Origin: Devosia sp.
GTDB taxonomy: Bacteria; Pseudomonadota; Alphaproteobacteria; Rhizobiales; Devosiaceae
Length of the DNA: 64,000 bases
Assembly: GCF_017307495.1 (NCBI RefSeq)
Contig: NZ_JAFKHE010000022.1
Location: 1 to 64,000 of the forward strand
Reading direction: 5' to 3'
Below the pieces are notes generated by a model. The model made no database searches. It saw nothing but the letters and a program-made list of their open reading frames with translations, and had not been told where the DNA came from. A program made the position numbers and the translations under genes. Within the stretch, counting starts at the first letter, position 1. The number at the start of each line of letters is the position of its first letter. This document shows positions 20,542 to 28,357 of this stretch, in pieces.

Positions 20542-20576
20542 TTTAGTCACACTAAAGTAGCGGGTGGCGGAGTCAA
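20542..20576 (-). promoter_or_regulatory. putative promoter and palindromic operator of the XRE-cupin gene
   Basis: A perfect inverted repeat TTTAGT-CAC-ACTAAA spans 20542-20556. On the minus strand TTGACT at 20576-20571 could be the -35 box, about 15 nt from the palindrome. The -10 would overlap the palindrome, a usual arrangement for autorepression. The site lies 16-30 bp upstream of the proposed GTG start. Confidence 0.55.
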
Positions 20577-20629
20577 CGGATTCCATGCGGGGCAGGGGGG
20601 TGGTTTGGGGTGGCCTCGCACTCTCCTCA

Positions 20630-20721
20630 CCCACCGGGTCATTCCCGCGAAAGCGGGAACCTCGGTTTTCGGAGTGCGCGGCCAAACGGAGATCCCCGCT
20701 TCCGCGGGGATGACACCGAGT
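20630..20721. repeat. double-hairpin intergenic repeat, family G, copy 1
   Basis: Two adjacent hairpins, TTCCCGCGAAAGCGGGAA and ATCCCCGCTTCCGCGGGGAT, flank a variable centre. The outer ends are CACCGGGTCATT and GATGACACCGAG. It matches copies at 28242-28331 and 41333-41438. Read through in one frame it yields an Arg/Gly/Asn/Asp-rich peptide, the source of false N-terminal extensions. Confidence 0.85.
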
Positions 20722-20740
20722 ACTGGGTTGGCGTTGTGTC

Positions 20741-21706
20741 CTAGCTACCCAGTTCCCACTCGATGGTGCGGCGCAGCGCCTGCTCCTCCGGCACGATCTC
20801 GCGATAGCCCAGTTCGTCGCGGATGCGCTGGGAGTCGAGCGTCAGCGGGTAGGCGAGGTCCATCGCCTCGGCCCGGTCGGCCAGCACCCCGCCTTCGCCG
20901 GGCTCGACCAGCACGATCTCGTTGTCGACCCCCATCAGGGTCAGGATCGTCCGCGCCCAGTCGGCCTGCGTGCGCACGAAGGGCTGCGCCACGTTGTAGA
21001 TGCGCCCCGCCGCCTCGGGCAGGGTGGCGGCGAGCGCCAGCGCTTCGGCCGCGTCGTCGACATAGGCATAGGAGTTGAGCCAGGCGGCGCCGCGCTTGTC
21101 GAGCCTGAACGGGGCGCCCGGCCTGACGCCCCCGATGACCCAGGCGAAGCGGTGCTGCTTGTCGTCCGGCCCGAAGATCATCGGCAGCCGCAGCACCGTG
21201 GCTTCCGGCGCGCCGTGGGCGAGCGCGAATTCCTCGATCGGGATCTTGTCGTAGTTCTCGAACAGGTCGTCCTCGACCCCCTGCGGCCGGCGCGGATTGC
21301 CGCGATAGGGATAGCGCAGCATGCGCAACGGCGAGTCCTCGGTCGCCGGCTCGGGCCGCACCGCCGGGCTCTCCTTGCGCAGCAACCCGCCATAGTTGGA
21401 ATAGACGTCGGTCGAGCTGACGAGCACGTAGCGGGCGCCGGCCTCGGCCGCCGCCTCGATCACCGGCTCCGAATTGCGCAGGCTGAGGGCGAAGATGTCG
21501 ATGACGGCGCTGACGCCGTTGGCCTTGAGCAGTGCCGCGATCCGCGCCCCGTCCATGCGGTCGGCCTTCTCGAACCTCACCCCGTCGGCCAGCACCACCG
21601 GGCTCTGGCCGCGGGCGATGACCAGCACGTCCTCGCCGCGCTCCCGCAGTCGCCGGGCCGTGGCGCTGCCCAGAAATCCCGTGCCCGAAACGATCGCGAT
21701 GGTCAT
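20741..21706 (-). CDS. NAD-dependent epimerase/dehydratase-family protein (atypical SDR)
   Basis: A 321-residue atypical SDR. The dinucleotide motif is SGTGFLGSATARRL near residue 7, the strand VLVSSTDVYSNYGG holds the SDR serine region, and PMIFGPDDKQHRF is typical of extended SDRs. A clear YxxxK catalytic pair is not obvious, so substrate-binding or reductase-like activity cannot be excluded. It is on the same strand as the flanking ROK and XRE-cupin genes, separated by an 89-bp gap and by repeat G1. Substrate unknown; a sugar or sugar-nucleotide is plausible. Confidence 0.85.
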   Translation of the reverse strand: MTIAIVSGTGFLGSATARRLRERGEDVLVIARGQSPVVLADGVRFEKADRMDGARIAALLKANGVSAVIDIFALSLRNSEPVIEAAAEAGARYVLVSSTDVYSNYGGLLRKESPAVRPEPATEDSPLRMLRYPYRGNPRRPQGVEDDLFENYDKIPIEEFALAHGAPEATVLRLPMIFGPDDKQHRFAWVIGGVRPGAPFRLDKRGAAWLNSYAYVDDAAEALALAATLPEAAGRIYNVAQPFVRTQADWARTILTLMGVDNEIVLVEPGEGGVLADRAEAMDLAYPLTLDSQRIRDELGYREIVPEEQALRRTIEWELGS

Positions 21707-21795
21707 TGGCGCCGACTCCTTTTTTCGAAGGCCGGAGACTGGGGGAGGGCGCCGCCAGGTTCAACCCCGGATCGCCCGGGGCGGGACAATCGGCC

Positions 21796-22998
21796 TCAGT
21801 GCGGCAGGTTGAGCGGCTGGCCGTGGTGACGCAACACCAGCCCGACCGCGCCCATGCAGGCGCCGTTGTCGACGAAGGCACTCGGCCTGAGCAGGGTGCG
21901 GGCGAAGTCGGGCATGTCGCGGCCCTTGACCAGGCTGAAGCGCTCGAAGCTCTCGGCCAGCGGGTCCATCAGCAGCGCCCCGGCCGAGGCCAGGCGGCCG
22001 CTCACGACCACCAGGGCCGGGTTGAACACCGAGCCGATGAGGCCCAGGCCCCGTCCGCCGGCCTCGCCCGCCTGCCGGATGAGCCGCCGGCACGTCTCGT
22101 CGCCGTCGAGCGCCAGCCGCACGACATCGGCGATGCGGAGCGCGTGCCCGACATGCCGCTCCGCCGCGGCGAGCGGTTCGCGGAAACTGGCATAGACCTC
22201 GAGGCAGCCGCGATTGCCGCAGCGGCACAGGGGACCGTCGGGATCGATCACCACATGTCCGAATTCGCCGGCGCCGCCGGCGATGCCGCGCAGCACACGG
22301 CCGCCTGACACGATCGCGCCGCCCACGCCTAGGTCGAGGGTGTAGAGGACAAAATCCTCGAAGCCCTGCGCCGCGCCCCAGGTCATTTCGGCGATGGCCG
22401 AGCAGTTGCTCTCGTTGTCGGCGAAGATCGGGGCATCGAACATCGGCCCGAACATCTCGTGCAGGTTGACGCCGGCCCAGTTCGGGATGCCGCCGCGCAT
22501 GACCTCGCCGGTGATCGGACTGACGGGCCCGCCGACGGCGATGCCGACGCCCAGCAGCGCGTCGGGCGAGCGCCACTGGTTGGCATAGGCAGCGTCGATC
22601 AGCTCGCGCACCACCTCCACGCCGCGCGCCGGCGAATAGTCGGGCTCGATCACCGCCGTCGCGTCGGACAGGATCTGGTGCGACACGTCAGCGACGATCA
22701 CCTGGATTTCCGATTGCCCGATCAGGATGCCGATGCAGGTGCCCGCCTCGGGGTTGAGCGTCAGCGTCGTCGCCGGGCGCCCCACGCTGCCCGCCGATTC
22801 GCTTCCGGTCTCTACCACCATGTTGGAACGCTTGAGTTCGGAGAGCGCCGTCGACACCGTCGACTTGGCCAGTCCGGTAAGCCGCGCCAGCTGCGCCGCG
22901 CTCATGCTGCCGCGCTCGCTGAGGGTACGCACGATGCGCCCGGCGGGGGTCTCCGGCGACCTGTCGGCAAGCAGGGATTTGAGTTCGATCTGGTTCAC
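21796..22998 (-). CDS. ROK-family transcriptional regulator of ABC cassette 2
   Basis: A 400-residue repressor-type ROK protein. The N-terminal winged helix reads MSAAQLARLTGLAKSTVSTA, followed by GRPATTLTLNPEAG. The kinase-like fold carries DLGVGGAIVSGG, and the zinc site CRCGNRGCLE has the CxCGxxGCxE form. It starts with GTG at 22998, divergent from the binding-protein gene, with 166 bp between them. It should bind the operator at 23035-23050 and respond to a sugar or sugar phosphate. Confidence 0.93.
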   Translation of the reverse strand: MNQIELKSLLADRSPETPAGRIVRTLSERGSMSAAQLARLTGLAKSTVSTALSELKRSNMVVETGSESAGSVGRPATTLTLNPEAGTCIGILIGQSEIQVIVADVSHQILSDATAVIEPDYSPARGVEVVRELIDAAYANQWRSPDALLGVGIAVGGPVSPITGEVMRGGIPNWAGVNLHEMFGPMFDAPIFADNESNCSAIAEMTWGAAQGFEDFVLYTLDLGVGGAIVSGGRVLRGIAGGAGEFGHVVIDPDGPLCRCGNRGCLEVYASFREPLAAAERHVGHALRIADVVRLALDGDETCRRLIRQAGEAGGRGLGLIGSVFNPALVVVSGRLASAGALLMDPLAESFERFSLVKGRDMPDFARTLLRPSAFVDNGACMGAVGLVLRHHGQPLNLPH

Positions 22999-23019
22999 GC
23001 AGCGCTCCCCCGGGGCGCG

Positions 23020-23050
23020 TTGACAAGCCGAATAAGTTCACCATAGAACT
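23020..23050 (+). promoter_or_regulatory. promoter with overlapping operator of ABC cassette 2
   Basis: TTGACA at 23020-23025 is a perfect -35 box. TAGAAC at 23044-23049, spaced 18 nt, is a fair -10. The inverted repeat AGTTC-ACCATA-GAACT (23035-23039 and 23046-23050) covers the -10 region, as expected for a repressor such as the divergent ROK protein. The first gene starts 115 bp downstream. Confidence 0.6.
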
Positions 23051-23164
23051 AATACGACGGTGCGCAGGAGGATGAGCACCGCCACGGGAAAAGCGCAAGT
23101 GGCCACAGGGGCCGACCGTAAGAGTCGGAGTGGGGCGCGGGCGCTTCAAGGGAGAGAGACAATT

Positions 23165-24442
23165 ATGAAGTTCACGACCAAGGTCGCGGCTGCCGCGACC
23201 ACTATGCTTGCTGCCGCGCTGCTTTCGAGCACCGCGATGGCCGCCCCCAAGGTGCTGATGCTGCACCAGTGGGCGTCCGGCAACGACGCCGCCTCGATTG
23301 CCAAGCTCGGCGAGATGTTCACCGCCGCCGGCGGCACCTGGGAACAGACCGCCATTGCCGGTCACACGGCCAATACCCTCGCCAAGCTGCGCGCCGACGT
23401 CGTCGCCGGCAACGCCCCGGCCGCCGTGCAGCTGAAGGGCCCGGAAATCGCCGAGTGGAACGCCACCGGCGGCACCGCCGACATGGATGAGCTTGCCACC
23501 TCCGAAGGCTGGGACAAGGTCGTCGCCCCCGAGCTGCTGCCGGTGATGAAGCCCGATGGCAAGTGGGTCGCCGCGCCCATGAACATCCACCGCATCAACT
23601 GGATCTGGGGCAACAAGGCCGCCATGGAGGGCGTCGGCGTCACCGAGCTGCCCAAGACCTGGGCCGACTTCAACGCCGCCTGCGAGAAGGCCATTGCCGG
23701 TGGCAAGATCTGCCTCGCCCACCTCAGCGCCGACTGGACCGACGCCACCACCTTCGAAGTGGTCGTCTACGGCCAGGATCCCGAGCTGTTCAAGAAAGCC
23801 TTCGTCGACGGCGACGTCGATGCGCTGCGTTCGGACGGCATGATCAAGGCCTTCGACCAGATGCGCCTGATGGTTTCCAAGTACATGGATCCGGCCATCG
23901 CCGGCCGTGACTACGACACCGCCTCCAACATGATGGTCAACGGCGACGCGCTGTTCTTCATCATGGGCGACTGGGAACTGGGCACCATCAAGTCGGTGGG
24001 CAAGGAGCCGGGCAAGGACATCCTGTGCGGCCAGGCGCCGACCGACTGGGGCAAGCCGGGCTTCATCCTGAACTCCGACTCCGTGGTGTTCTTCAAGCAG
24101 TCCAACCCGGACTACGTCGAAGGCCAGAAGCTGCTGGCCCACCTCATCCTGTCGCCTGACTTCCAGAAGGTCTTCAACATCGCCAAGGGTTCGATCCCGG
24201 CGCGCATGGACATCGACCTGGCCGCGAGCGGCTTCAACGCCTGCCAGATCCAGAGCCAGGCCGACCTGAAGGCCTCGATCGAGGACGGCGAACTGGTCCG
24301 CTCGATGGCCCACAACATGACCGTGCTGCAAAAGTACCGCGGCGCCATGATGGACACGATCACCGAGTTCGTGAACACGCCGGAAATGTCGTCGGCCGAC
24401 GCGGCCAACGCCATGGCTGACGCCGTCGAAGCCCAGATGTAA
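23165..24442 (+). CDS. extracellular sugar-binding protein, ABC cassette 2
   Basis: A periplasmic binding protein of 425 residues, family 1 (COG1653). A signal peptide starting MKFTTKVAAAATTMLAAALL is cleaved after AMA. The mature start is PKVLMLHQWASGNDAASIAK. Cysteines in KICLAHLS, ILCGQAP and FNACQIQ may form a disulfide, as in the glucose/mannose-type binding proteins it resembles. GGGAGAG precedes the ATG at 23165, and the longer frame upstream runs through the promoter leader. First gene of the operon; a strong terminator-like hairpin follows it. Confidence 0.94.
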   Translation: MKFTTKVAAAATTMLAAALLSSTAMAAPKVLMLHQWASGNDAASIAKLGEMFTAAGGTWEQTAIAGHTANTLAKLRADVVAGNAPAAVQLKGPEIAEWNATGGTADMDELATSEGWDKVVAPELLPVMKPDGKWVAAPMNIHRINWIWGNKAAMEGVGVTELPKTWADFNAACEKAIAGGKICLAHLSADWTDATTFEVVVYGQDPELFKKAFVDGDVDALRSDGMIKAFDQMRLMVSKYMDPAIAGRDYDTASNMMVNGDALFFIMGDWELGTIKSVGKEPGKDILCGQAPTDWGKPGFILNSDSVVFFKQSNPDYVEGQKLLAHLILSPDFQKVFNIAKGSIPARMDIDLAASGFNACQIQSQADLKASIEDGELVRSMAHNMTVLQKYRGAMMDTITEFVNTPEMSSADAANAMADAVEAQM

Positions 24443-24458
24443 GCTTCCTTCCGAAGCG

Positions 24459-24499
24459 ACCGGCCGCGGTGCCGTTTCATCCGCGGCCGGTTCTTTTCT
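24459..24499 (+). terminator. terminator-like attenuator between binding protein and permeases
   Basis: ACCGGCCGCGG (24459-24469) and CCGCGGCCGGT (24481-24491) form a perfect 11-bp GC-rich stem with an 11-nt loop, followed by TTCTTTTCT. This has the form of a Rho-independent terminator but lies inside the operon. Partial termination would give an excess of binding-protein mRNA over permease mRNA. Confidence 0.8.
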
Positions 24500-24520
24500 A
24501 CTTATGCGGAGGGGGAGCCC

Positions 24521-25450
24521 GTGAGTAGTGCCGGATATACCGCCATGGCGGGCGGGACGGGCCTTTGGGAAAAGCTCAAGCGCTGGGTCCCGATCTTCGT
24601 CATCACGCCGTCGATCATCGCCTCGTTCGTCTATGTCTTCGTCTTCGCGGGCTGGACGCTCTACATCTCGCTGAGCGACTCGACGCTGTTGCCGACCTAC
24701 GGCTTCAAGGGGCTCGAGAACTACTTCAGCCTGTGGGCCAATCGGCGCTGGGGCGTCGCCTACTCCAACCTGTTCTTCTTCTCGACCTTCTATGTGCTCG
24801 CGGCGATGGCGGTCGGGCTTGTCCTGGCGCTGCTGCTCGACCAGAAGATTCGGGCCGAGAGCTTCTGGCGCACCATGTACATGTACCCCCTGGCGGTGAG
24901 CTTCATCGTCACCGGTACGGTGTGGCAGTGGCTCTACAATCCCACCGGCGGCATCCAGTTCCTCGTCAACTCGCTGGGCTGGACCGACTTCCAGTTCGCG
25001 CTGACCAGCGACCGCAAGAACGCCATCTGGGCCATCATCCTGACCGGCATCTGGCAAAGCGCAGGCTTCACCATGGCGCTGTTCCTCGCCGGCCTGCGCT
25101 CGGTCGACGGCGACATCATCAAGGCTGCCTCGATCGACGGCGCCTCGACCTTCCGGATCTACCGCAAGGTGATCCTGCCCTCGATCACCCCGATCTTCCT
25201 CGCCGTTGCCGTGGTGCAGCTGCAGGCCGCCATCAAGACCTTCGACCTCGCCGTGGCGCTGACCAATTCCGGCCCCGGCATCTCGACCACCTTCCCCGCC
25301 ACCTACGTCTACGACCTGATGTTCCAGCGCGGCCAGATCGGCGAGGGCGCCGCCGCCGCGATGATGATCCTTGCGGCCCTGGCCGTGGTCCTGGTGCCCT
25401 ATTCGCTGTATCTGGCGTGGCGCCGCAGAAGGGAGAGCGGCCGTGGCTGA
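24521..25450 (+). CDS. sugar ABC transporter permease, MalF type, cassette 2
   Basis: An inner-membrane permease of 309 residues. The first helix includes VITPSIIASFVYVFVFAGW, and the coupling loop is IIKAASIDGASTFRIYRKVI. The GTG at 24521 is preceded by GGAGGGGGAG, a strong ribosome site that compensates for the weak start codon. Its end overlaps the next permease by 8 bp. It follows the attenuator hairpin. Confidence 0.95.
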   Translation: MSSAGYTAMAGGTGLWEKLKRWVPIFVITPSIIASFVYVFVFAGWTLYISLSDSTLLPTYGFKGLENYFSLWANRRWGVAYSNLFFFSTFYVLAAMAVGLVLALLLDQKIRAESFWRTMYMYPLAVSFIVTGTVWQWLYNPTGGIQFLVNSLGWTDFQFALTSDRKNAIWAIILTGIWQSAGFTMALFLAGLRSVDGDIIKAASIDGASTFRIYRKVILPSITPIFLAVAVVQLQAAIKTFDLAVALTNSGPGISTTFPATYVYDLMFQRGQIGEGAAAAMMILAALAVVLVPYSLYLAWRRRRESGRG

Positions 25451-26351
25451 AGCAACCCTCAACTCCAGCGGCGTCGTCGACCACGAAGCCTCGGTGGCCA
25501 GCCGTCGCCGCCTGATCAGCCGGATCGTCATCTACGGCCTGCTGTCCGGCTTTGCGCTGATCTACCTCATCCCGCTCTGCGTGGTGGTGTTCAACTCATT
25601 CCGGACCTTGCCCGAAATCTCGGCGCACGGCCTCATCGCCTTCCCGCAGAGCTTCCGGCTCGACGCCTGGCCGCAGGCCTGGAGCGACTTCTGCATCGGC
25701 GGCCAGTGCGAAGGCATCCAGCGCTACTTCTGGAACTCGGTGGCCATGGTGGTCCCGGCGACCATCATCTCGACCGCGCTGGGCGCCATCAACGGCTACG
25801 TGCTGTCGAAATGGAAGTTCCCCGGCTCCGACATCGTCTTCGGCATGATGCTGCTCGGCGTGTTCATGCCCGGCCAGATCGCGCTGCTGCCCTGGGCCTT
25901 CATCCTGGGCAAGATCGGCCTCGCCAACTCGGTCTACGGGCTGATCCTCGTGCACTGCATCCAGGGGTTGAGCTTCACCACGCTGTTCTGCCGCAACTAC
26001 TTCGTCGGCATCCCCGACGACCTGGTGAAGGCGGCCCGCATCGATGGCGCCGGCTTCTGGCGCATCTTCTACAAGATCATCCTGCCGATTTCGCCGCCGA
26101 TCCTGATCGTGACGGTCATCTGGCAGTTCACCGGCATCTGGAACGAGTACCTGTTCGGCGTGGTGCTGAACTCGGGTGCCAACCAGCCCATCACTTCGGC
26201 GCTCGTGGCGCTGTCGCTCAACGGCACCACCGTCCGCACCTATGACGTGATGAGTGCGGCCGTGCTGATCGGCGCGCTGCCTCCGCTGCTCGTCTACTTC
26301 TTCGGCGGCAAGTACTTCGTCCGCGGACTCACCCAGGGAGCAATCAAGTAA
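25443..26351 (+). CDS. sugar ABC transporter permease, MalG type, cassette 2
   Basis: An inner-membrane permease of 302 residues. The first helix is VIYGLLSGFALIYLIPLCVV, and the coupling loop is LVKAARIDGAGFWRIFYKII. The C-terminus reads YFVRGLTQGAIK, typical of the MalG family. The GTG at 25443 overlaps the first permease by 8 bp, and no closer ATG gives a sensible N-terminus. The stop TAA directly abuts the ATPase ATG. A Cys-containing loop (FCIGGQCEG) between helices 1 and 2 is distinctive and matches the glucose-type subfamily. Confidence 0.95.
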   Translation: MAEATLNSSGVVDHEASVASRRRLISRIVIYGLLSGFALIYLIPLCVVVFNSFRTLPEISAHGLIAFPQSFRLDAWPQAWSDFCIGGQCEGIQRYFWNSVAMVVPATIISTALGAINGYVLSKWKFPGSDIVFGMMLLGVFMPGQIALLPWAFILGKIGLANSVYGLILVHCIQGLSFTTLFCRNYFVGIPDDLVKAARIDGAGFWRIFYKIILPISPPILIVTVIWQFTGIWNEYLFGVVLNSGANQPITSALVALSLNGTTVRTYDVMSAAVLIGALPPLLVYFFGGKYFVRGLTQGAIK

Positions 26352-27458
26352 ATGGCGTCCTTGACTATCAGGAACCTGCGCAAGAGTTTCGGCGCCGTCG
26401 AAGTGCTGAAGGGGGTCGACCTCGAGGCCAGGACAGGCGAGTTCATCGCGCTGGTCGGGCCCTCGGGTTGCGGCAAGTCCACGCTGCTGGCCATGATCGC
26501 CGGCCTCGAGACCGTGACCTCGGGCGAGATCTACATCGGCGACCGGCTGGTGAACTCGGTGGCGCCCAAGGATCGCGACATCGCCATGGTGTTCCAGTCC
26601 TACGCGCTCTATCCGACCATGACCGTCAAGGAGAACATGGCCTTCGGCATGGAGAGCCGGGGTGTGCCCAAGGCCGAGCAGGAGCAGACGATCGCCCGCG
26701 TCGCGGCGCTGCTGCAGATCGAGCCGTTCCTCAAGCGCAAGCCGGGCCAGCTGTCCGGAGGCCAGCGCCAGCGCGTCGCCATGGGGCGCGCCCTGGTGCG
26801 CGACCCGGCGCTGTTCCTGTTCGACGAACCGCTGTCGAACCTCGACGCCAAGCTGCGCGTCGACATGCGCACCGAGATGAAGAAGCTGCACCAGCGCGTC
26901 GGCAAGACCACCGTGTACGTGACGCACGACCAGGTGGAAGCCATGACGCTGGCCTCGCGCATCGCCGTGATGCACCAGGGCGAGGTGCAGCAGTTCGCCG
27001 ATCCCGACACCATCTACAACCGGCCGGCCAACATCTTCGTCGCCGGCTTCATGGGCTCGCCGTCGATGAACTTCATCAACGCCGAGATCAGCACGGCGGG
27101 CGGTGCGCCGGCCGTGACGTTCCCGCTCGCCGACGGCGGCGTCGCCAGCCTGCCGCTCCACGACGGCGTGGCGCAGCGGGTCACCGACAAGAAGGTGATC
27201 CTCGGCATCCGTCCGGAGCACCTGAGCCGCCAGGACCCCGGCAACGCCGGCAAGCCCGGCGTCGCCACCATGTCCGCACCGGTCGAAGTGGTCGAGCCCA
27301 CCGGCGCCGAGACGATGGCCGTCATGAAGTTCGGCGAACTCGAGGTCGTCGGCCGCTTCAGCCCCGACGAGGCGCCCAGGATGGGCGAGAACATGCCGCT
27401 GGCCGTCGACATGACCCGGGCCTGCCTGTTCGATCCGGCAACCACCCGACTGATCTAG
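26352..27458 (+). CDS. sugar ABC transporter ATP-binding protein, UgpC type, cassette 2
   Basis: An ATPase of 368 residues. Walker A is GPSGCGKST, Q-loop MVFQSYALYP, signature LSGGQRQRVAMG, Walker B FLFDEPLSNLD, switch YVTHD. The C-terminal regulatory domain contains LGIRPEHLSRQDPG. It starts immediately after the permease stop codon and is followed within 10 bp by an SDR gene with a non-standard start. It closely resembles the cassette 1 ATPase in its N-terminal two-thirds and could serve more than one importer. Confidence 0.95.
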   Translation: MASLTIRNLRKSFGAVEVLKGVDLEARTGEFIALVGPSGCGKSTLLAMIAGLETVTSGEIYIGDRLVNSVAPKDRDIAMVFQSYALYPTMTVKENMAFGMESRGVPKAEQEQTIARVAALLQIEPFLKRKPGQLSGGQRQRVAMGRALVRDPALFLFDEPLSNLDAKLRVDMRTEMKKLHQRVGKTTVYVTHDQVEAMTLASRIAVMHQGEVQQFADPDTIYNRPANIFVAGFMGSPSMNFINAEISTAGGAPAVTFPLADGGVASLPLHDGVAQRVTDKKVILGIRPEHLSRQDPGNAGKPGVATMSAPVEVVEPTGAETMAVMKFGELEVVGRFSPDEAPRMGENMPLAVDMTRACLFDPATTRLI

Positions 27459-27468
27459 AGGCTCCGAA

Positions 27469-28221
27469 ATCAGCAAGTTCGCAAAATACCCCAGTCTCGA
27501 GGGGCGGGTCGTCTTCGTCACCGGGGGCGCCACCGGCATCGGCGCCGAGATCGTCCGCGCCTTCGCCGGGCAGGGCTGCAAGGTCGGCTTCGTCGATATC
27601 CTCGATCAGGAGGGCGAGGCGATCGCCGCCGAAACCGGCGCGGCGTTCGTCAACTGCGACGTCACCGACGTCGCCGGGCTGCGCGCCGCCATCGACGTGA
27701 TCAGGAACCGGCTCGGCAACATCACCGTGCTCGTCAACAATGCCGCCAACGACGACCGGCACGAGATCGACGCCGTCACCGAGGAATACTGGGACGCCTC
27801 GCTCGACCTCAACCTCCGCCCGCAGTTCTTCGCCGCCCAGGCGGTGCGCGAGCAGATGAAGGCCGAAGGCGGCGGCTCGATCATCAACTTCTCCTCGATC
27901 GCCTGGCGCGGCGGGGCCTCCAACATGCCGGTCTATGCCACGGCGAAATCGGCGACCATCGGGCTCACCCGGGCGCTCGGCCGCGGCTTCGGCACCGACA
28001 ATATCCGCGTCAACGCCATCGAGCCCGGCGCGGTGATCACGGAGCGCCAGAAGCGCCTGTGGTTCAAGGACCAGGCCGACATCGACAGCCTCGTCGCCCG
28101 CCAGACCATCCAGAAGATGCTGCTCGGCGACGAGATTGCGCGCACCGTCCTGTTCCTCGCCTCCGACGACAGTCGCATGATCACCAAGCAGTCCATTACT
28201 GTAGATGCTGGACTGAGATGA
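27469..28221 (+). CDS. SDR-family oxidoreductase with a probable ATC start codon
   Basis: A short-chain dehydrogenase of 250 residues, intact from its first beta strand. The nucleotide motif is VTGGATGIG, then VNNAAN, catalytic serine in NFSSIAW, YATAK for Tyr/Lys, and a normal C-terminus ITVDAGLR. The frame opens after a stop at 27451-27453 and contains no ATG, GTG or TTG before the Rossmann motif. An ATC at 27469, 7 nt after AGAGG, sits exactly where the start should be. Starting at the first ATG (27697) would delete the cofactor site. ATC is permitted but very rare; a base error in the sequence is the alternative. Confidence 0.85.
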   Translation: MSKFAKYPSLEGRVVFVTGGATGIGAEIVRAFAGQGCKVGFVDILDQEGEAIAAETGAAFVNCDVTDVAGLRAAIDVIRNRLGNITVLVNNAANDDRHEIDAVTEEYWDASLDLNLRPQFFAAQAVREQMKAEGGGSIINFSSIAWRGGASNMPVYATAKSATIGLTRALGRGFGTDNIRVNAIEPGAVITERQKRLWFKDQADIDSLVARQTIQKMLLGDEIARTVLFLASDDSRMITKQSITVDAGLR

Positions 28222-28241
28222 GGCGCCCCCGACTCGTCCCA

Positions 28242-28331
28242 CCACCGGGTCATCCCCGCGCAAGCGGGGATCTCCGTTTGGGGTGCGAGAAGAAAACAGA
28301 GGTTCCCGCGTTCGCGGGAACGACACCGAGC
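28242..28331. repeat. double-hairpin intergenic repeat, family G, copy 2
   Basis: ATCCCCGCGCAAGCGGGGAT and GTTCCCGCGTTCGCGGGAAC form two hairpins about 25 bp apart, with outer ends CACCGGGTCAT and CGACACCGAG as in copy 1. It lies between cotranscribed genes (SDR and isomerase), so it would be part of the mRNA. Confidence 0.85.
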
Positions 28332-28357
28332 GTGTGGCAAGAAGAAGCGGTGACCCG

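Noticed and set aside
22688..25531. A minus-strand open frame of about 950 codons opposite the ROK promoter, binding-protein and permease genes
   Set aside because: Its translation is Arg/Gly/His/Asp-rich without domains, the usual antisense shadow of high-GC3 coding sequence. The plus-strand genes have signal peptides, membrane helices and ribosome sites.
26468..27700. 410-codon frame spanning the end of the ATPase gene and the start of the SDR
   Set aside because: Arg/Gly/Ala/Ser-rich shadow in a different frame from both; it hid the ATC-start problem of the SDR.
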